Shown: positions 1 through 10,561, counted from the first letter of the stretch. The stretch: 64,000 nt of DNA from Thiothrix sp. (GCF_028714775.1 NZ_JAQTLS010000003.1:124001-188000), one strand, 5' to 3'. The notes: generated from the sequence alone by a model not told the origin. Translations and numbers: made by a program.

Positions 1-48
1 GTGTGGCTGTCGCTCGATAACAAAGGGCAGCATGTGCGCTGGGAGCGC

Positions 49-417
49 TCAGGGAAGGTGTTGGAGTAAGGTACTTTTGTCATTCACCCAAGCCAGCACG
101 ATGATTTTGCGCTCGGCGTGGTAGCGGAAAAACAAGCGGTATTGCTGGAAGAATTTCACCCGGAACCAGTGTTTGTATTCCGCCCCCAAAGTGTTGCCCT
201 GCCGGTATTCCGGGCGGGTGGGGTCTTGCGGGATAACCTCGAAAATCAAACTTTTGATAACTTCCAAACGTTTTGCTGCTGACTTACGGATGTATCCCTG
301 AGGGTCTTTCCTCCTCAAGCGCAACACATGCAGTCTCAGTGCATCATACTGATCCAAAAATAATGGGTGCATATAAATAGACCAACCATTTATGCAAATG
401 GGAGAAAGCTCAGGCAT
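49..417 (-). CDS. yhaV: Type II toxin, YhaV family
   Basis: ORF resembles YhaV toxins (GNTLGAEYKHWFRVKFFQQYRLFFRYH...IIVLAWVND); start overlaps the end of the PrlF-like ORF. Confidence 0.8.
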   Translation of the reverse strand: MPELSPICINGWSIYMHPLFLDQYDALRLHVLRLRRKDPQGYIRKSAAKRLEVIKSLIFEVIPQDPTRPEYRQGNTLGAEYKHWFRVKFFQQYRLFFRYHAERKIIVLAWVNDKSTLLQHLP

Positions 418-757
418 CGTCGTCCTCATCATCTTCCAGAGGGGCGTTAATATCGCCTATTTCCACACCTGCCAACAACTCATTCAACTCATCCAACATC
501 GCTTGTGTAACGGGAACCAGACCTTGTGGGCGCTGGGTAATGTCTTTTTCCAGAAATTGCAGGAATGAGCCGAGCGCAGGGTCTTCCGCCTTTTCATCCT
601 CTTTTACCCGCGTCAATACCACGCTGCCATCGGCTTGGATGGTGTAATGGATTTTGTCGCGCTTACCCAATCGCAAGGCGCGGCGTACTGGCTCCGGCAC
701 AGTCGTTTGGTAACGGTCGGTCAAGGTGGACTCGGCTTCAAACACGGATATGGGCAT
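410..757 (-). CDS. prlF: Type II antitoxin, PrlF family
   Basis: SpoVT/AbrB-like N-terminus (ESTLTDRYQTTVPEPVRRALRLGKRDKIHY), acidic C-terminus, translationally coupled to YhaV; internal Met at 757 is the likely start. Confidence 0.8.
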   Translation of the reverse strand: MPISVFEAESTLTDRYQTTVPEPVRRALRLGKRDKIHYTIQADGSVVLTRVKEDEKAEDPALGSFLQFLEKDITQRPQGLVPVTQAMLDELNELLAGVEIGDINAPLEDDEDDDA

Positions 758-999
758 AACAACCTCCTTGGTAGGGTAATGCAATTGCATTGTCTTGGGC
801 GCTATCATACATCTCTAATGGGTAAAATGGCAAAATCCATGCCGCCAAGCCCTTGTTTGTGCAGTGCAATAGCCGTCTTCATCTTTACACCAGCCGCCTA
901 CTCCCGCAAACTATCGGTACAAAAAAATCGTGGTTTTTGACCACATCATGCTCACACAGTTAACGGCAACCCGATCCACTTTCATTCAAAGGCTGTCCA

Positions 1000-3900
1000 A
1001 TGACCCGGCAAATCAAGAAGCTTCTGGTCGCCAACCGTGGCGAAATCGCAATCCGCATCCTGCGTGCTGCGGCAGAACTCAAGTTGTGTACTGTCTCCAT
1101 TTACACCTATGAAGACCGTTTCTCCCCGCACCGTTACAAGGCGGACGAAGCCTACCAGATCGGCAAGGATGACGAACCGCTCAAGCCCTATCTGGATGTC
1201 GAGGAAATCATCAAGGTCGCCAAGCGCAACCATGTCGATGCCATCCACCCCGGCTACGGTTTCCTCTCCGAAAACGTGCGGTTTGCAACCCGTTGCCGTG
1301 AGGAAGGGATCATTTTCGTCGGCCCATCCCCGGAAGCGATGCAGAAACTCGGCGACAAAGTAGCCGCCAAGGAAATCGCGCTTGCCGCTGGTTTGCCTGT
1401 CATCGAAGACAGCCGCGAACCGCTGGATACGCTGGAAATTGCCCGCCGTGAAGCTGACCGCATCGGTTTCCCACTGATGATGAAAGCCGCTTCCGGTGGT
1501 GGTGGTCGTGGGATGCGCGTGTTGCGTGATGCTTCCCAGCTTGAATCGGCGTACAACGATGCACGTAACGAAGCCTTGAAAGCGTTCGGCGATGCCACCG
1601 TGTTCCTCGAAAAATACATCGACTCGCCCAAGCACATCGAAGTGCAAATCATCGGCGACACCCACGGCAACCTCGTGCACCTGTTTGAGCGCGACTGCTC
1701 AGTACAACGCCGCTTCCAAAAAGTGGTGGAAGTTGCCCCCAGCATTACCCTGAAACAAGAAACCCGTGACAAGCTGTACGAATACGCGCTGGCAATTACC
1801 CGCCACGTCAACTACTCGTGCGCCGGTACGGTCGAATTCTTGGTCGATAAAGACGAGCGCATTTACTTCATCGAAGTGAACCCGCGTGTGCAAGTCGAAC
1901 ACACCATCACCGAAGAAGTGACTGGCATCGACATCGTGCGTACCCAAATCCACGTTGCCGACGGACGCAAACTGTCTGACCCTGAAATCGACATCCCTTC
2001 ACAGGAATCCATCACCTGCAACGGTTTTGCCGTCCAGTGCCGGATCACCACCGAAGACCCAGAAAACGGCTTCAAACCCGACTACGGCACGATCATTGCC
2101 TACCGCAGCACAGGCGGTTTCGGTATCCGTTTGGATGCGGGCGCGGCTTATCCGGGTGCGAAAATTTCCCCGTTCTTCGACTCCATGCTGGTCAAAGTCA
2201 CCTCTTGGGGACGCACGCTGGAAGGCGCGATCAGCCGCAACTTGCGTGGTTTGCAGGAATTCCGTATCCGTGGGGTGAAAACCAACGTCGGCTTCCTCGA
2301 AAACGTGCTGCAACACCCGGTCTTTTCCAGCGGTAACTGCAACGTCACCTTCATCGACAACCACCCGGAACTGTTCCACACCCCGTTGCGCTTTGACCGT
2401 GGCACGAAGACGCTGAAATTCGTCGGCAATGTCATCATCAACGGCAACCCAGACGTGAAATACGTCGACCCGAACAAGCATTTCCGCAAGCCGATCATCC
2501 CTGACTTCGACAAAGTGGGCGCGTATCCAAAAGGTACCAAAAACCTGCTGGACGAAATGGGCGCGGACAAGTTCTGCCAATGGGTGAAAGACCAAAAGCA
2601 CGTCATGTACACCGACACCACGCTGCGTGACGCGCACCAGTCCTTACTGGCGACCCGCGTGCGTACCGATGACATGATGAAAATCGCCGAAGGTTTCGCC
2701 AAAAACCACTCACAAATGTTCTCACTGGAACTGTGGGGCGGTGCAACTTTCGACGTGGCAATGCGCTTCCTGCACGAATGCCCGTGGGATCGTCTGCGCC
2801 AATTGCGTGAAGCCATCCCCAACATCCTGTTCCAGATGCTGTTCCGTGGCTCCAACGCCGTCGGTTACACCGCTTACCCTGACAACGTGGTGGAAGCCTT
2901 CATCGAAAAGTCGTGGGAAAATGGCATCGACGTGTTCCGCATCTTCGACTCCCTGAACTGGATCGAAGGGATGCGCAAGTCCATCCAAGTAGTGCGCGAA
3001 CGTACTGGCGGGATTGCCGAAGGCACGATCTGCTACACCGGCAATGTGCTGGATAAAAGTGCCAGCAACAAATACAACCTGAACTATTACCTCGATCTGG
3101 CGAAGCAACTGGAAGATGCCGGTGCGCACATGCTGGCGGTCAAGGACATGGCAGGTTTGCTGAAACCTTACGCAGCGGAAGCCCTGATTCCGGCGCTGAA
3201 AGAAGCGGTCAGCATCCCCATCCACTTGCACACCCATGACACCGCCTCCATCCAAGCCGCCACCTTGCTGAAAGCAATTGAAGCGGGCGTGGATGTGGTC
3301 GACGGCTGCATGAGTTCCATGTCTGGCCTGACTTCACAGGTCAATCTGAACTCGCTGATTGCAGCGATGGAAGGCCAACCGCGTGAACAGCCGTTCAACC
3401 TCAAATCGCTCAATGCTTACGCGAACTATTGGGAAGACGTGCGTGAAATGTACTACCCGTTCGAGTCCGGCCTCAAGGCAGGCACGGCGGAAGTGTACAA
3501 CCACGAAATTCCGGGCGGTCAGTATTCCAACCTGCGTCCACAAGCCATCGCACTGGGCTTGGAACACAAGTTCGAGGAAGTGAAGGAAAACTACGCGGTG
3601 GTCAACCGCATGTTCGGCGACATCGTGAAAGTTACCCCGTCTTCCAAAGTCGTGGGCGACATGGCGATTTACATGACCTCCAACGGCCTGACCGAAGCGG
3701 ATGTCATGGAACGCGGCGCAACGCTGGCCTTCCCGGATTCCGTGCTTGACCTGTTCAAGGGCGGTTTGGGGCAGGTACCGGGCGGTTTCCCGAAAGAGCT
3801 GAGCGAGATCATCCTCAAGGGTGAAAAGCCATACACAGGCCGTCCGAACGACCACCTCAAGCCGGTGGACATGGATGCCGAATTTGAAGCCTTCAAGCAA

Positions 3901-4443
3901 GAGTTCGACCCGGAACAAACCTTCCTCGACTTCCTGTCGTTCAAGATGTACCCGGCGGTGTTCCGCGAGTTCTACAAGCATCAGCAGGAATACGGTGAAA
4001 TCAGCCATCTGCCGACCTCGCTGTTCTTCTACGGCCTCAAGCTGAATGAAGAAGTGCTGGTCGAATTGGGGCGCGGCAAGGTGCTGATCATCCGCTTGCT
4101 GTACCGTTCGCCTGCGGACGAAAACGGCATGTGTACCGTCACCTTCGACTTCAACGGCCAAATCCGCTCGGTGCAAATCCGCGACCTGTCCGTGAAGCCA
4201 ACCCGTGCCAGCAACCGCAAGGCTGTTGACCCGAACGAAATCGGTACATCACTGCAAGGCAAGCTCTCGGTCGTCATGGTCAAGGCTGGCGATGAAGTGG
4301 ATCAAAACACACCACTGTTCGTCATCGAAGCGATGAAGATGGAAACCACCATCACCGCACCGAACGCTGGCAAGATCAAAAAGGTTCACCTGCACGCGGG
4401 TGAGCTGGTCGAGCAAGGCGATTTGGTCATCGAGTTCGAGTAA
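1000..4443 (+). CDS. pyc: Pyruvate carboxylase, single-chain (biotin carboxylase + carboxyltransferase + biotinyl domain)
   Basis: 1147 aa; N-terminal biotin carboxylase, DTTLRDAHQSLLATR carboxyltransferase motif, C-terminal EAMKMET biotinylation motif. Confidence 0.95.
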   Translation: MTRQIKKLLVANRGEIAIRILRAAAELKLCTVSIYTYEDRFSPHRYKADEAYQIGKDDEPLKPYLDVEEIIKVAKRNHVDAIHPGYGFLSENVRFATRCREEGIIFVGPSPEAMQKLGDKVAAKEIALAAGLPVIEDSREPLDTLEIARREADRIGFPLMMKAASGGGGRGMRVLRDASQLESAYNDARNEALKAFGDATVFLEKYIDSPKHIEVQIIGDTHGNLVHLFERDCSVQRRFQKVVEVAPSITLKQETRDKLYEYALAITRHVNYSCAGTVEFLVDKDERIYFIEVNPRVQVEHTITEEVTGIDIVRTQIHVADGRKLSDPEIDIPSQESITCNGFAVQCRITTEDPENGFKPDYGTIIAYRSTGGFGIRLDAGAAYPGAKISPFFDSMLVKVTSWGRTLEGAISRNLRGLQEFRIRGVKTNVGFLENVLQHPVFSSGNCNVTFIDNHPELFHTPLRFDRGTKTLKFVGNVIINGNPDVKYVDPNKHFRKPIIPDFDKVGAYPKGTKNLLDEMGADKFCQWVKDQKHVMYTDTTLRDAHQSLLATRVRTDDMMKIAEGFAKNHSQMFSLELWGGATFDVAMRFLHECPWDRLRQLREAIPNILFQMLFRGSNAVGYTAYPDNVVEAFIEKSWENGIDVFRIFDSLNWIEGMRKSIQVVRERTGGIAEGTICYTGNVLDKSASNKYNLNYYLDLAKQLEDAGAHMLAVKDMAGLLKPYAAEALIPALKEAVSIPIHLHTHDTASIQAATLLKAIEAGVDVVDGCMSSMSGLTSQVNLNSLIAAMEGQPREQPFNLKSLNAYANYWEDVREMYYPFESGLKAGTAEVYNHEIPGGQYSNLRPQAIALGLEHKFEEVKENYAVVNRMFGDIVKVTPSSKVVGDMAIYMTSNGLTEADVMERGATLAFPDSVLDLFKGGLGQVPGGFPKELSEIILKGEKPYTGRPNDHLKPVDMDAEFEAFKQEFDPEQTFLDFLSFKMYPAVFREFYKHQQEYGEISHLPTSLFFYGLKLNEEVLVELGRGKVLIIRLLYRSPADENGMCTVTFDFNGQIRSVQIRDLSVKPTRASNRKAVDPNEIGTSLQGKLSVVMVKAGDEVDQNTPLFVIEAMKMETTITAPNAGKIKKVHLHAGELVEQGDLVIEFE

Positions 4444-4498
4444 TCCTGTAAGGTGGGTAGAGCGCAAGCGATACCCACCGTTTCACTGGCCTGCGTGA

Positions 4499-4975
4499 TT
4501 AACGAAAAATCTTTGACTTGATGTCCGGCGCGAACTTACTCTCCCCAACCTGCCCAACGTGGGTAAAGATTTCCATACGGCTGTTTTCGTACACCACCCA
4601 CACTTCCTGCGCACCTTTGGCGAGGTAAAGCTCAACCTTTTCGGCGATTTCCACCTTAGAATTGGAGGGGGAGACAATTTCAACGCACAATTCGGGCGCT
4701 TTGGGATAAGGAGTGGCATAGCCAAACTCGGCAATGAATGCGGCGGAAGCCCACGCCACATCTGCTACTTTCACACCTTCGGAGGTTTGGATGGAGCATT
4801 CGGTAATAACCTCGCCCTCTGGCTGACGCTGCCATAACGCCCCCGCGATACGCCCTTGAAACCTACCGTGACTGTTCGAGGCGGGACTCATCAACAGCTT
4901 GCCGAACTTGTTCAGCTCAATCTTAAACGGCAAGTTTTGCAGCAGCGGATTGTCGATAACTTCTGACCATTCCAT
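4499..4975 (-). CDS. Uma2 family endonuclease-like protein
   Basis: PELCVEIVSPSNSKVEIAEKVELYLAKGAQEVWVVY motif typical of Uma2 (DUF820). Confidence 0.8.
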   Translation of the reverse strand: MEWSEVIDNPLLQNLPFKIELNKFGKLLMSPASNSHGRFQGRIAGALWQRQPEGEVITECSIQTSEGVKVADVAWASAAFIAEFGYATPYPKAPELCVEIVSPSNSKVEIAEKVELYLAKGAQEVWVVYENSRMEIFTHVGQVGESKFAPDIKSKIFR

Positions 4976-5054
4976 GATGATCCCTCATATTTGGCAACAT
5001 TGTTATGATAAGCTAACGCGGACAGAAACCCCAACCATCGCGAGGAACCCAACA

Positions 5055-5960
5055 ATGAAAAAACCCGCCCGACTTGCGCTATTTGCCGCCATCCTGTTAC
5101 TTCCCCTGCACAGCTACGCCGCCAGCTTCAACTGTAGCAAGGCAAAAACATGGTCGGAAAAAACCATTTGTAGCACCAAACAACTTTCTAACCTTGACGA
5201 ACTGCTGGCAGCTTCCTTCAGCAAAGCTCTTGCCAGCACCCGTGACAAAGCCGGTTTGAAAGCCGAACAACTGGATTGGCTCACCGACGAACGTGATGTT
5301 TGCCATGACGTGGCGTGCCTGAAAAGTGCCTACACTGACCGCATTGCCACCTTGAACGAAGCCATTGCCGACGCCGAAGTAACCGATCCCGCCCCCATCG
5401 GTTGGCATGAAGTCACCGCCCAACCTAGCCTCGTCGTCCGCGACAAACCTTCCGTTACTGGCAATAAGATCGGCACTGTCCCTCACGGCGGCAAAATCAA
5501 TGTACTGGAAGCAACGGGCAAAACTGACAATATCGGCGGGCGCAGTGGCACGTGGGTGAAAGTCCAATGGCAAAGCAAGCAAGGTTACGCTTTCGACGCT
5601 TTTCTGGACAAACTCTCAACCGAAAAAGCTGACACCAGCGATGCGCCGCCAGTCACCCCAACGGTAAAACCCATGACCAAACCCGTCAAAACCAGCGGTG
5701 GCAAGCGCCTGCAAGGGGTCATCAGTTCCTATGACTGCGGCGACAATTGCTACCTGACCATCACCGATGCCAAAGGCGCAGACCACATTGGCCTATGCAG
5801 CGCCCCGACCTGCGACTCATGGAATGAAGTTGCCGAAATGCCCGCCTCATTCAAAAACAAACCCGTCGAAGTCGTGATTGGCAAAGGCACACAATACGAC
5901 GGCGGCGGTAACGTCATGGGCGAAATGGATGCGTTTGAGGAAGTGATTTTCCTCGAATAA
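5055..5960 (+). CDS. Secreted protein with LprI-like N-terminus and SH3-like domain
   Basis: Signal peptide; FNCSKAKTWSEKTICSTKQLSNLDELL (LprI-like); later SH3-type segment. Confidence 0.65.
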   Translation: MKKPARLALFAAILLLPLHSYAASFNCSKAKTWSEKTICSTKQLSNLDELLAASFSKALASTRDKAGLKAEQLDWLTDERDVCHDVACLKSAYTDRIATLNEAIADAEVTDPAPIGWHEVTAQPSLVVRDKPSVTGNKIGTVPHGGKINVLEATGKTDNIGGRSGTWVKVQWQSKQGYAFDAFLDKLSTEKADTSDAPPVTPTVKPMTKPVKTSGGKRLQGVISSYDCGDNCYLTITDAKGADHIGLCSAPTCDSWNEVAEMPASFKNKPVEVVIGKGTQYDGGGNVMGEMDAFEEVIFLE

Positions 5961-5973
5961 ACCCGCAACGCAC

Positions 5974-6171
5974 TCAGCAACAGCGCCGGATGCCTTCCCA
6001 TTTCCGGCGTTGTTGTTGCTTGAAATAGGCTTTCCGCGCCAAAGGCTCATCGTCGGGGTGATAGACCTCGCAATGGCGCAAGTAACGCTCATACGCATCA
6101 TCCCCCGACGCATGGCGGATATACCGCCACAGCCGTTTCAGCACAAATCCCCATTGCGCTTTGGAAAGCAT
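5974..6171 (-). CDS. YbdD/YjiX family protein
   Basis: 65 aa, YERYLRHCEVYHPDDEPLARKAYFKQQQRRKW; directly downstream of cstA. Confidence 0.85.
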   Translation of the reverse strand: MLSKAQWGFVLKRLWRYIRHASGDDAYERYLRHCEVYHPDDEPLARKAYFKQQQRRKWEGIRRCC

Positions 6172-8240
6172 CAGTCACGCACCCAATCTTCAACCAAACG
6201 GCTCGGCTCGTGCGGCGATTCCGACAGCGGCGGGACAGCAAGGCCATTCAGATGCCGCCATGCCACGCTCAACATATCGCCAATCACCACCCACAACACC
6301 ACGACGAAAAACACCGTCAGCACCGCATCCAATTGCTGGTTGAAAATCAGTTGCGGCGCAACCGCTGCTTTTTCCGGGGGCAATGCCCCTGCTGCCAACT
6401 TCGCCGCCATATCATTGGCAGCGGACAAGAAACCGACCCGCACATCCGCGCTGAAAATTTTCTCATACGCCGCCGTGGTCGTGACAATCGCCAGCCACGC
6501 CAGCGGCAAACCCGTCACCCAAGCGTATTTCAACTTACCCGACTTGATCAGGATGCCCGTGCCCACCGACAGCGCAATCGCCGCCAGCATCTGGTTGGAA
6601 ATGCCGAACAGAGGCCACAAGATATTCACCCCACCATTCGGGTCAATCACGCCGATGTAGAGGAAATAACCCCACGCCGCCACGATCACCCCGGAAGACA
6701 GCAATACCGACGGATACCACGAAGTTTGCCCCAGCTTAGGCGAGAAATTCCCCAGAAAATCCTGCAACATGAAACGCCCAACCCGCGTCCCCGCATCCAG
6801 CGTGGTGAGGATGAACACCGCCTCGAACATGATCGCAAAGTGATACCACATTGCCAGCAAGCCTTGCCCGAAGGCACTGCCAAAAATACTCGCCATACCC
6901 ACTGCCAATGACGGCGCACCGCCCGTGCGGGCAAACAGGGTCTTTTCCCCCATCGCCTGCGCCAACGCACTCATTTGCTCAACCGTGACAGGGAAACCCC
7001 ACGAAGAAATCTTAGCAACAGCATCCACCGCTTCCTTGCCTACCACCCCAGCAGGGCTGTTGATGGCGAAAAATACGCCCGGATCAAGCACCGTCGCCGC
7101 AATCATCGCCATGATCGCCACGAACGATTCCAGTAACATGCCACCGTAACCGATCATGCGGATGTCGCGTTCGTTCGCCAGCAATTTCGGCGTCGTCCCC
7201 GACGCAATCAGTGAGTGGAAACCCGACACCGCGCCGCAAGCAATGGTAATAAACACAAACGGGAACAATGCCCCACCGAAAATCGGCCCCGTACCATCCA
7301 CAAACTGGGTCATGGCAGGCATTTTCACCGACGGCGACAACACCACAATCGCAATCGCCAGCAAAAAGATCGTCCCCAGTTTCATGAACGTCGACAGGTA
7401 ATCACGCGGCGCGAGCAGCAACCACACAGGCAGTACAGCGGCAATGAAACCGTAGCCAATTACAAACCATGCCAGCGTCAGCCCCTCATGGTCGAACCAC
7501 TGGCTCAAGGTCGCATTATGATCAACCCAGCCACCGCCCACCACCGCAAACAGCAGTAACCCCACGCCTAGCATGGAACCTTCCAACACCCGTCCGGGGC
7601 GGATGTCACGCATGTACAAGCCCACCAGAATCGCTACCGGAATGGTCATTGCCACGGTAAACGTTGCCCACGGGCTGTGCTTCATGGCATTCACCACCAC
7701 CAGCCCCAGCACCGCAATCAGGATCACCATGATAATCAGCGTACCCACCAGCGCCGCCATGCCGCCGATTGCACCCAATTCATCCCGCGCCATTTGTCCC
7801 AAACTGCGTCCGTCGCGGCGCATGGAAAAGAACAGAGTGGTCATATCCTGTACCGCGCCACCCAGCACCGCGCCGAACAGTATCCACAAGGTTCCCGGCA
7901 AATAACCAAACTGCGCCGCCAGCGTTGGCCCAATCAGCGGCCCTGGGCCTGCAATCGCGGCAAAATGATGCCCAAACACCACCCATTTGTTGGTGGGTAT
8001 AAAATCATGCCCATTGTTGAAACGCTCTGCCGGAGTCGCACGGGTTTCATCCACCACCAGCACTTTGGCGGCAATCCACGCAGCATAAAAACGGTAGGCT
8101 AAGGCGTAGACGCACACGGCAGCGGTGACAAACCAGAGGGTATTGATATTTTCGCCCCGGTTTAGGGCAATGCCGCCAACTGCCGCCGCGCCGAGCAGCG
8201 CAACGGTCAGCCAAATAAAATTGCGGATTAGCGTATTCAA
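6171..8240 (-). CDS. cstA: Carbon starvation protein CstA (peptide/pyruvate transporter family)
   Basis: 689 aa multi-TM protein with GHHFAAIAGPGPLIGPTLAAQFGYLPGTLWI. Confidence 0.95.
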   Translation of the reverse strand: MNTLIRNFIWLTVALLGAAAVGGIALNRGENINTLWFVTAAVCVYALAYRFYAAWIAAKVLVVDETRATPAERFNNGHDFIPTNKWVVFGHHFAAIAGPGPLIGPTLAAQFGYLPGTLWILFGAVLGGAVQDMTTLFFSMRRDGRSLGQMARDELGAIGGMAALVGTLIIMVILIAVLGLVVVNAMKHSPWATFTVAMTIPVAILVGLYMRDIRPGRVLEGSMLGVGLLLFAVVGGGWVDHNATLSQWFDHEGLTLAWFVIGYGFIAAVLPVWLLLAPRDYLSTFMKLGTIFLLAIAIVVLSPSVKMPAMTQFVDGTGPIFGGALFPFVFITIACGAVSGFHSLIASGTTPKLLANERDIRMIGYGGMLLESFVAIMAMIAATVLDPGVFFAINSPAGVVGKEAVDAVAKISSWGFPVTVEQMSALAQAMGEKTLFARTGGAPSLAVGMASIFGSAFGQGLLAMWYHFAIMFEAVFILTTLDAGTRVGRFMLQDFLGNFSPKLGQTSWYPSVLLSSGVIVAAWGYFLYIGVIDPNGGVNILWPLFGISNQMLAAIALSVGTGILIKSGKLKYAWVTGLPLAWLAIVTTTAAYEKIFSADVRVGFLSAANDMAAKLAAGALPPEKAAVAPQLIFNQQLDAVLTVFFVVVLWVVIGDMLSVAWRHLNGLAVPPLSESPHEPSRLVEDWVRD

Positions 8241-8308
8241 GATGCAGGTTCCTCGCTAAGGTGGTGAGAAACCTGATAATAGCGCAGAAGCCGAAAAGCA
8301 GGCGCGGT

Positions 8309-8797
8309 TTATTCGCCCAGCAAAGGCACAGGAGAAACGATCATGCCGTCTTCGTCGGAATACAGGTACTGACCCGGCGTGAAGGCTACGTCGTGGAAAC
8401 GTACCACTTCATTACGCAAACCTACGCCACGTTTGACGCTCTTCAGCGGCAATGTACCGAGGGCTTTTACACCGATGTCCATCTGACTGATGTCGACAGA
8501 ATCGCGAATCAGGCCGAAAACCACGATGCCGTTCCAGTCGTTTTTCACCGCTTTCTCAGCGAGCATATCGCCCAGCAGTGCGCAACGGGTAGAGCCGCCG
8601 CCATCAACCACCAGCACTTTGCCTTTGCCATCTTCGGCAACCAGTTCGCGTACTAGGGAGTTGTCTTCGTAAATCTTGATGGTGACGATTTCACCAGAGA
8701 ATTTGCTGCGACCACCGTAGTTATTGAAACCCGGTTGTACCACTTGCAGTGGCTTGTCTTCGTTGTTGTCGAGCAGGTCGGCTGTTTTGAATGTCAT
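8309..8797 (-). CDS. rraA: Ribonuclease E activity regulator RraA
   Basis: MTFKTADLLDNNEDKPLQVVQPGFNNYGGRSKFSGEIVTIK; 162 aa. Confidence 0.93.
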   Translation of the reverse strand: MTFKTADLLDNNEDKPLQVVQPGFNNYGGRSKFSGEIVTIKIYEDNSLVRELVAEDGKGKVLVVDGGGSTRCALLGDMLAEKAVKNDWNGIVVFGLIRDSVDISQMDIGVKALGTLPLKSVKRGVGLRNEVVRFHDVAFTPGQYLYSDEDGMIVSPVPLLGE

Positions 8798-8822
8798 TGA
8801 GGAATCTCCTGAGGGGGGAAAT

Positions 8823-8931
8823 CCCTCACCCCCCTGCCCCCTCTCCCGCCAAGCGGGCGAGGGGGAGTTAAGAGGGAGAGGCCATCTTAGCCCCTCGCCC
8901 GCTTGGCGGGAGAGGGGTTGGGGTGAGGGTC
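8823..8931. repeat. REP/MITE-like inverted repeat (CCCTCACCCC...CTCTCCCGCC family)
   Basis: Arms ccctcacccccctgccccctctcccgccaagcgggcgaggggg and cccctcgcccgcttggcgggagaggggttggggtgaggg are near reverse complements; a shorter related copy lies at ~30565-30605. Confidence 0.8.
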
Positions 8932-8938
8932 TTTCAGA

Positions 8939-10252
8939 TTAGTGGAATTGCTCTTCTTCAGTAGAGCCAGTCAACGCTGTTACAGATGAAGCACCACCTT
9001 GGATAACAGTGGTAACGTCATCGAAGTAGCCAACGCCAACTTCTTGCTGGTGAGAAACGAAGGTGTAACCTTCTTCACGCGCAGCAAATTCAGGTTCTTG
9101 AACCATGTTGACGTAGTGCTTCATGCCTTCGCCGCGAGCATAAGCGTGTGCGAACTTGAAGGTGTTGTACCAGTTGACGTGGATGCCCGCCAAGGTGATG
9201 AACTGGTACTTGTAACCCATTGCAGACAAATCTTCTTGGAAGGATGCGATTTGTGAGTCAGTCAGGTTTTTCTTCCAGTTGAAAGACGGTGAGCAGTTGT
9301 AAGACAACAGTTGGCCTGGGCAAGCTGCTTGAACTGCTTGTGCGAATTCACGTGCAAAGCCAAGGTCAGGTTTACCAGTTTCACACCACACCATGTCAGC
9401 GTAAGGTGCATAAGCAACGCCACGGCTAATGGACTGTTCCAGACCGTTCTTAACGCGGTAGAAACCTTCAGCAGTACGCTCGCCAGTCAGGAATGTCTGG
9501 TCGTTTGCGTCGTGGTTAGAGGTGATCAAGTTAGCTGCTTCTGCGTCAGTACGTGCCAAGATAACGGTAGGAACGCCCATTACGTCAGCCGCGAAACGTG
9601 CAGAAATCAGTTTTTCAACCGCTTCAGAGGTTGGAACCAATACTTTGCCGCCCATGTGACCGCATTTCTTAACCGCAGCCAATTGGTCTTCAAAGTGAAC
9701 GCCAGCCGCGCCTGCGGTGATCATGTTCTTCATCAGTTCAAATGCGTTCAGAACGCCGCCGAAACCGGCTTCTGCGTCAGCAACGATAGGCAGGAAGTAG
9801 TCGATACCACCTTCGTCAGTTGGGCTGATACCACGACCCCATTGGATTTCGTCAGCACGCTTGAAGGTGTTGTTGATACGGCGAACCATGGTTGGTACGG
9901 AATCGTATGCGTACAAAGATTGGTCAGGGTACATGGTTTCTGAGGTGTTGCCATCAGCCGCAACCTGCCAGCCGGACAGGTAAACTGCTTCCAAACCCGC
10001 TTTGGCTTGTTGCATTGCTTGACCTGCGCTGATTGCACCGAATGCATTGACGTAGCCTTTTTTCGCGCCACCGTTCACCAAATCCCACAGTTTGGCAGCA
10101 CCACGTTTCGCCAGTGTGTGGTCAACTTGCAGGGAACCGCGCAGGCGTACTACGTCAGATGCGCTGTAAGTACGCTTAACGTTTGCCCAACGTGGGTTTT
10201 CTGCCCAGTCTTTTTCCAATGCAGCAATTTGCGCTTCACGAGTCATAGTCAT
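8939..10252 (-). CDS. aceA: Isocitrate lyase
   Basis: ICL family; KKCGHMGGKVLVPTSEAVEKL catalytic signature; internal Met (MTMTREAQ) is the likely start. Confidence 0.95.
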   Translation of the reverse strand: MTMTREAQIAALEKDWAENPRWANVKRTYSASDVVRLRGSLQVDHTLAKRGAAKLWDLVNGGAKKGYVNAFGAISAGQAMQQAKAGLEAVYLSGWQVAADGNTSETMYPDQSLYAYDSVPTMVRRINNTFKRADEIQWGRGISPTDEGGIDYFLPIVADAEAGFGGVLNAFELMKNMITAGAAGVHFEDQLAAVKKCGHMGGKVLVPTSEAVEKLISARFAADVMGVPTVILARTDAEAANLITSNHDANDQTFLTGERTAEGFYRVKNGLEQSISRGVAYAPYADMVWCETGKPDLGFAREFAQAVQAACPGQLLSYNCSPSFNWKKNLTDSQIASFQEDLSAMGYKYQFITLAGIHVNWYNTFKFAHAYARGEGMKHYVNMVQEPEFAAREEGYTFVSHQQEVGVGYFDDVTTVIQGGASSVTALTGSTEEEQFH

Positions 10253-10561
10253 GTAAAAGCTCCTCAGAGTCAAAAAGTGAACGAAACCGGTAAAAAAATT
10301 TTAGGCTAACTTGCCTGCGAACCTGCCCTAGCGCGGTACGCTCTACGCTTCATCGTGTTCGCTTTTGCGAATCTCTTTAGTAACAACTGTCAACAATATG
10401 TCGGCTTACCCACCATATCTTGGCTTCGAGAGCCATCAGTTGACGGTCAAGCCATAGTATTATGATAAAGTAAGTGTCGACAATAAAATTAATTCAATGT
10501 TGAGTATTGCATTGCACAATAATGTGCAATGACATAATTTTCCTATGGAAATACAGGCGGG

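Noticed and set aside
982-1680. Long antisense ORFs over pyc (e.g. 982-1680 and 3334-4176 on the minus strand)
   Set aside because: Shadow ORFs produced by GC-rich codon usage of pyc; no recognisable domains and no independent coding support.
6210-6911. Plus-strand ORFs antisense to cstA
   Set aside because: Low-complexity Arg/His-rich shadow translations of a clear membrane protein gene.
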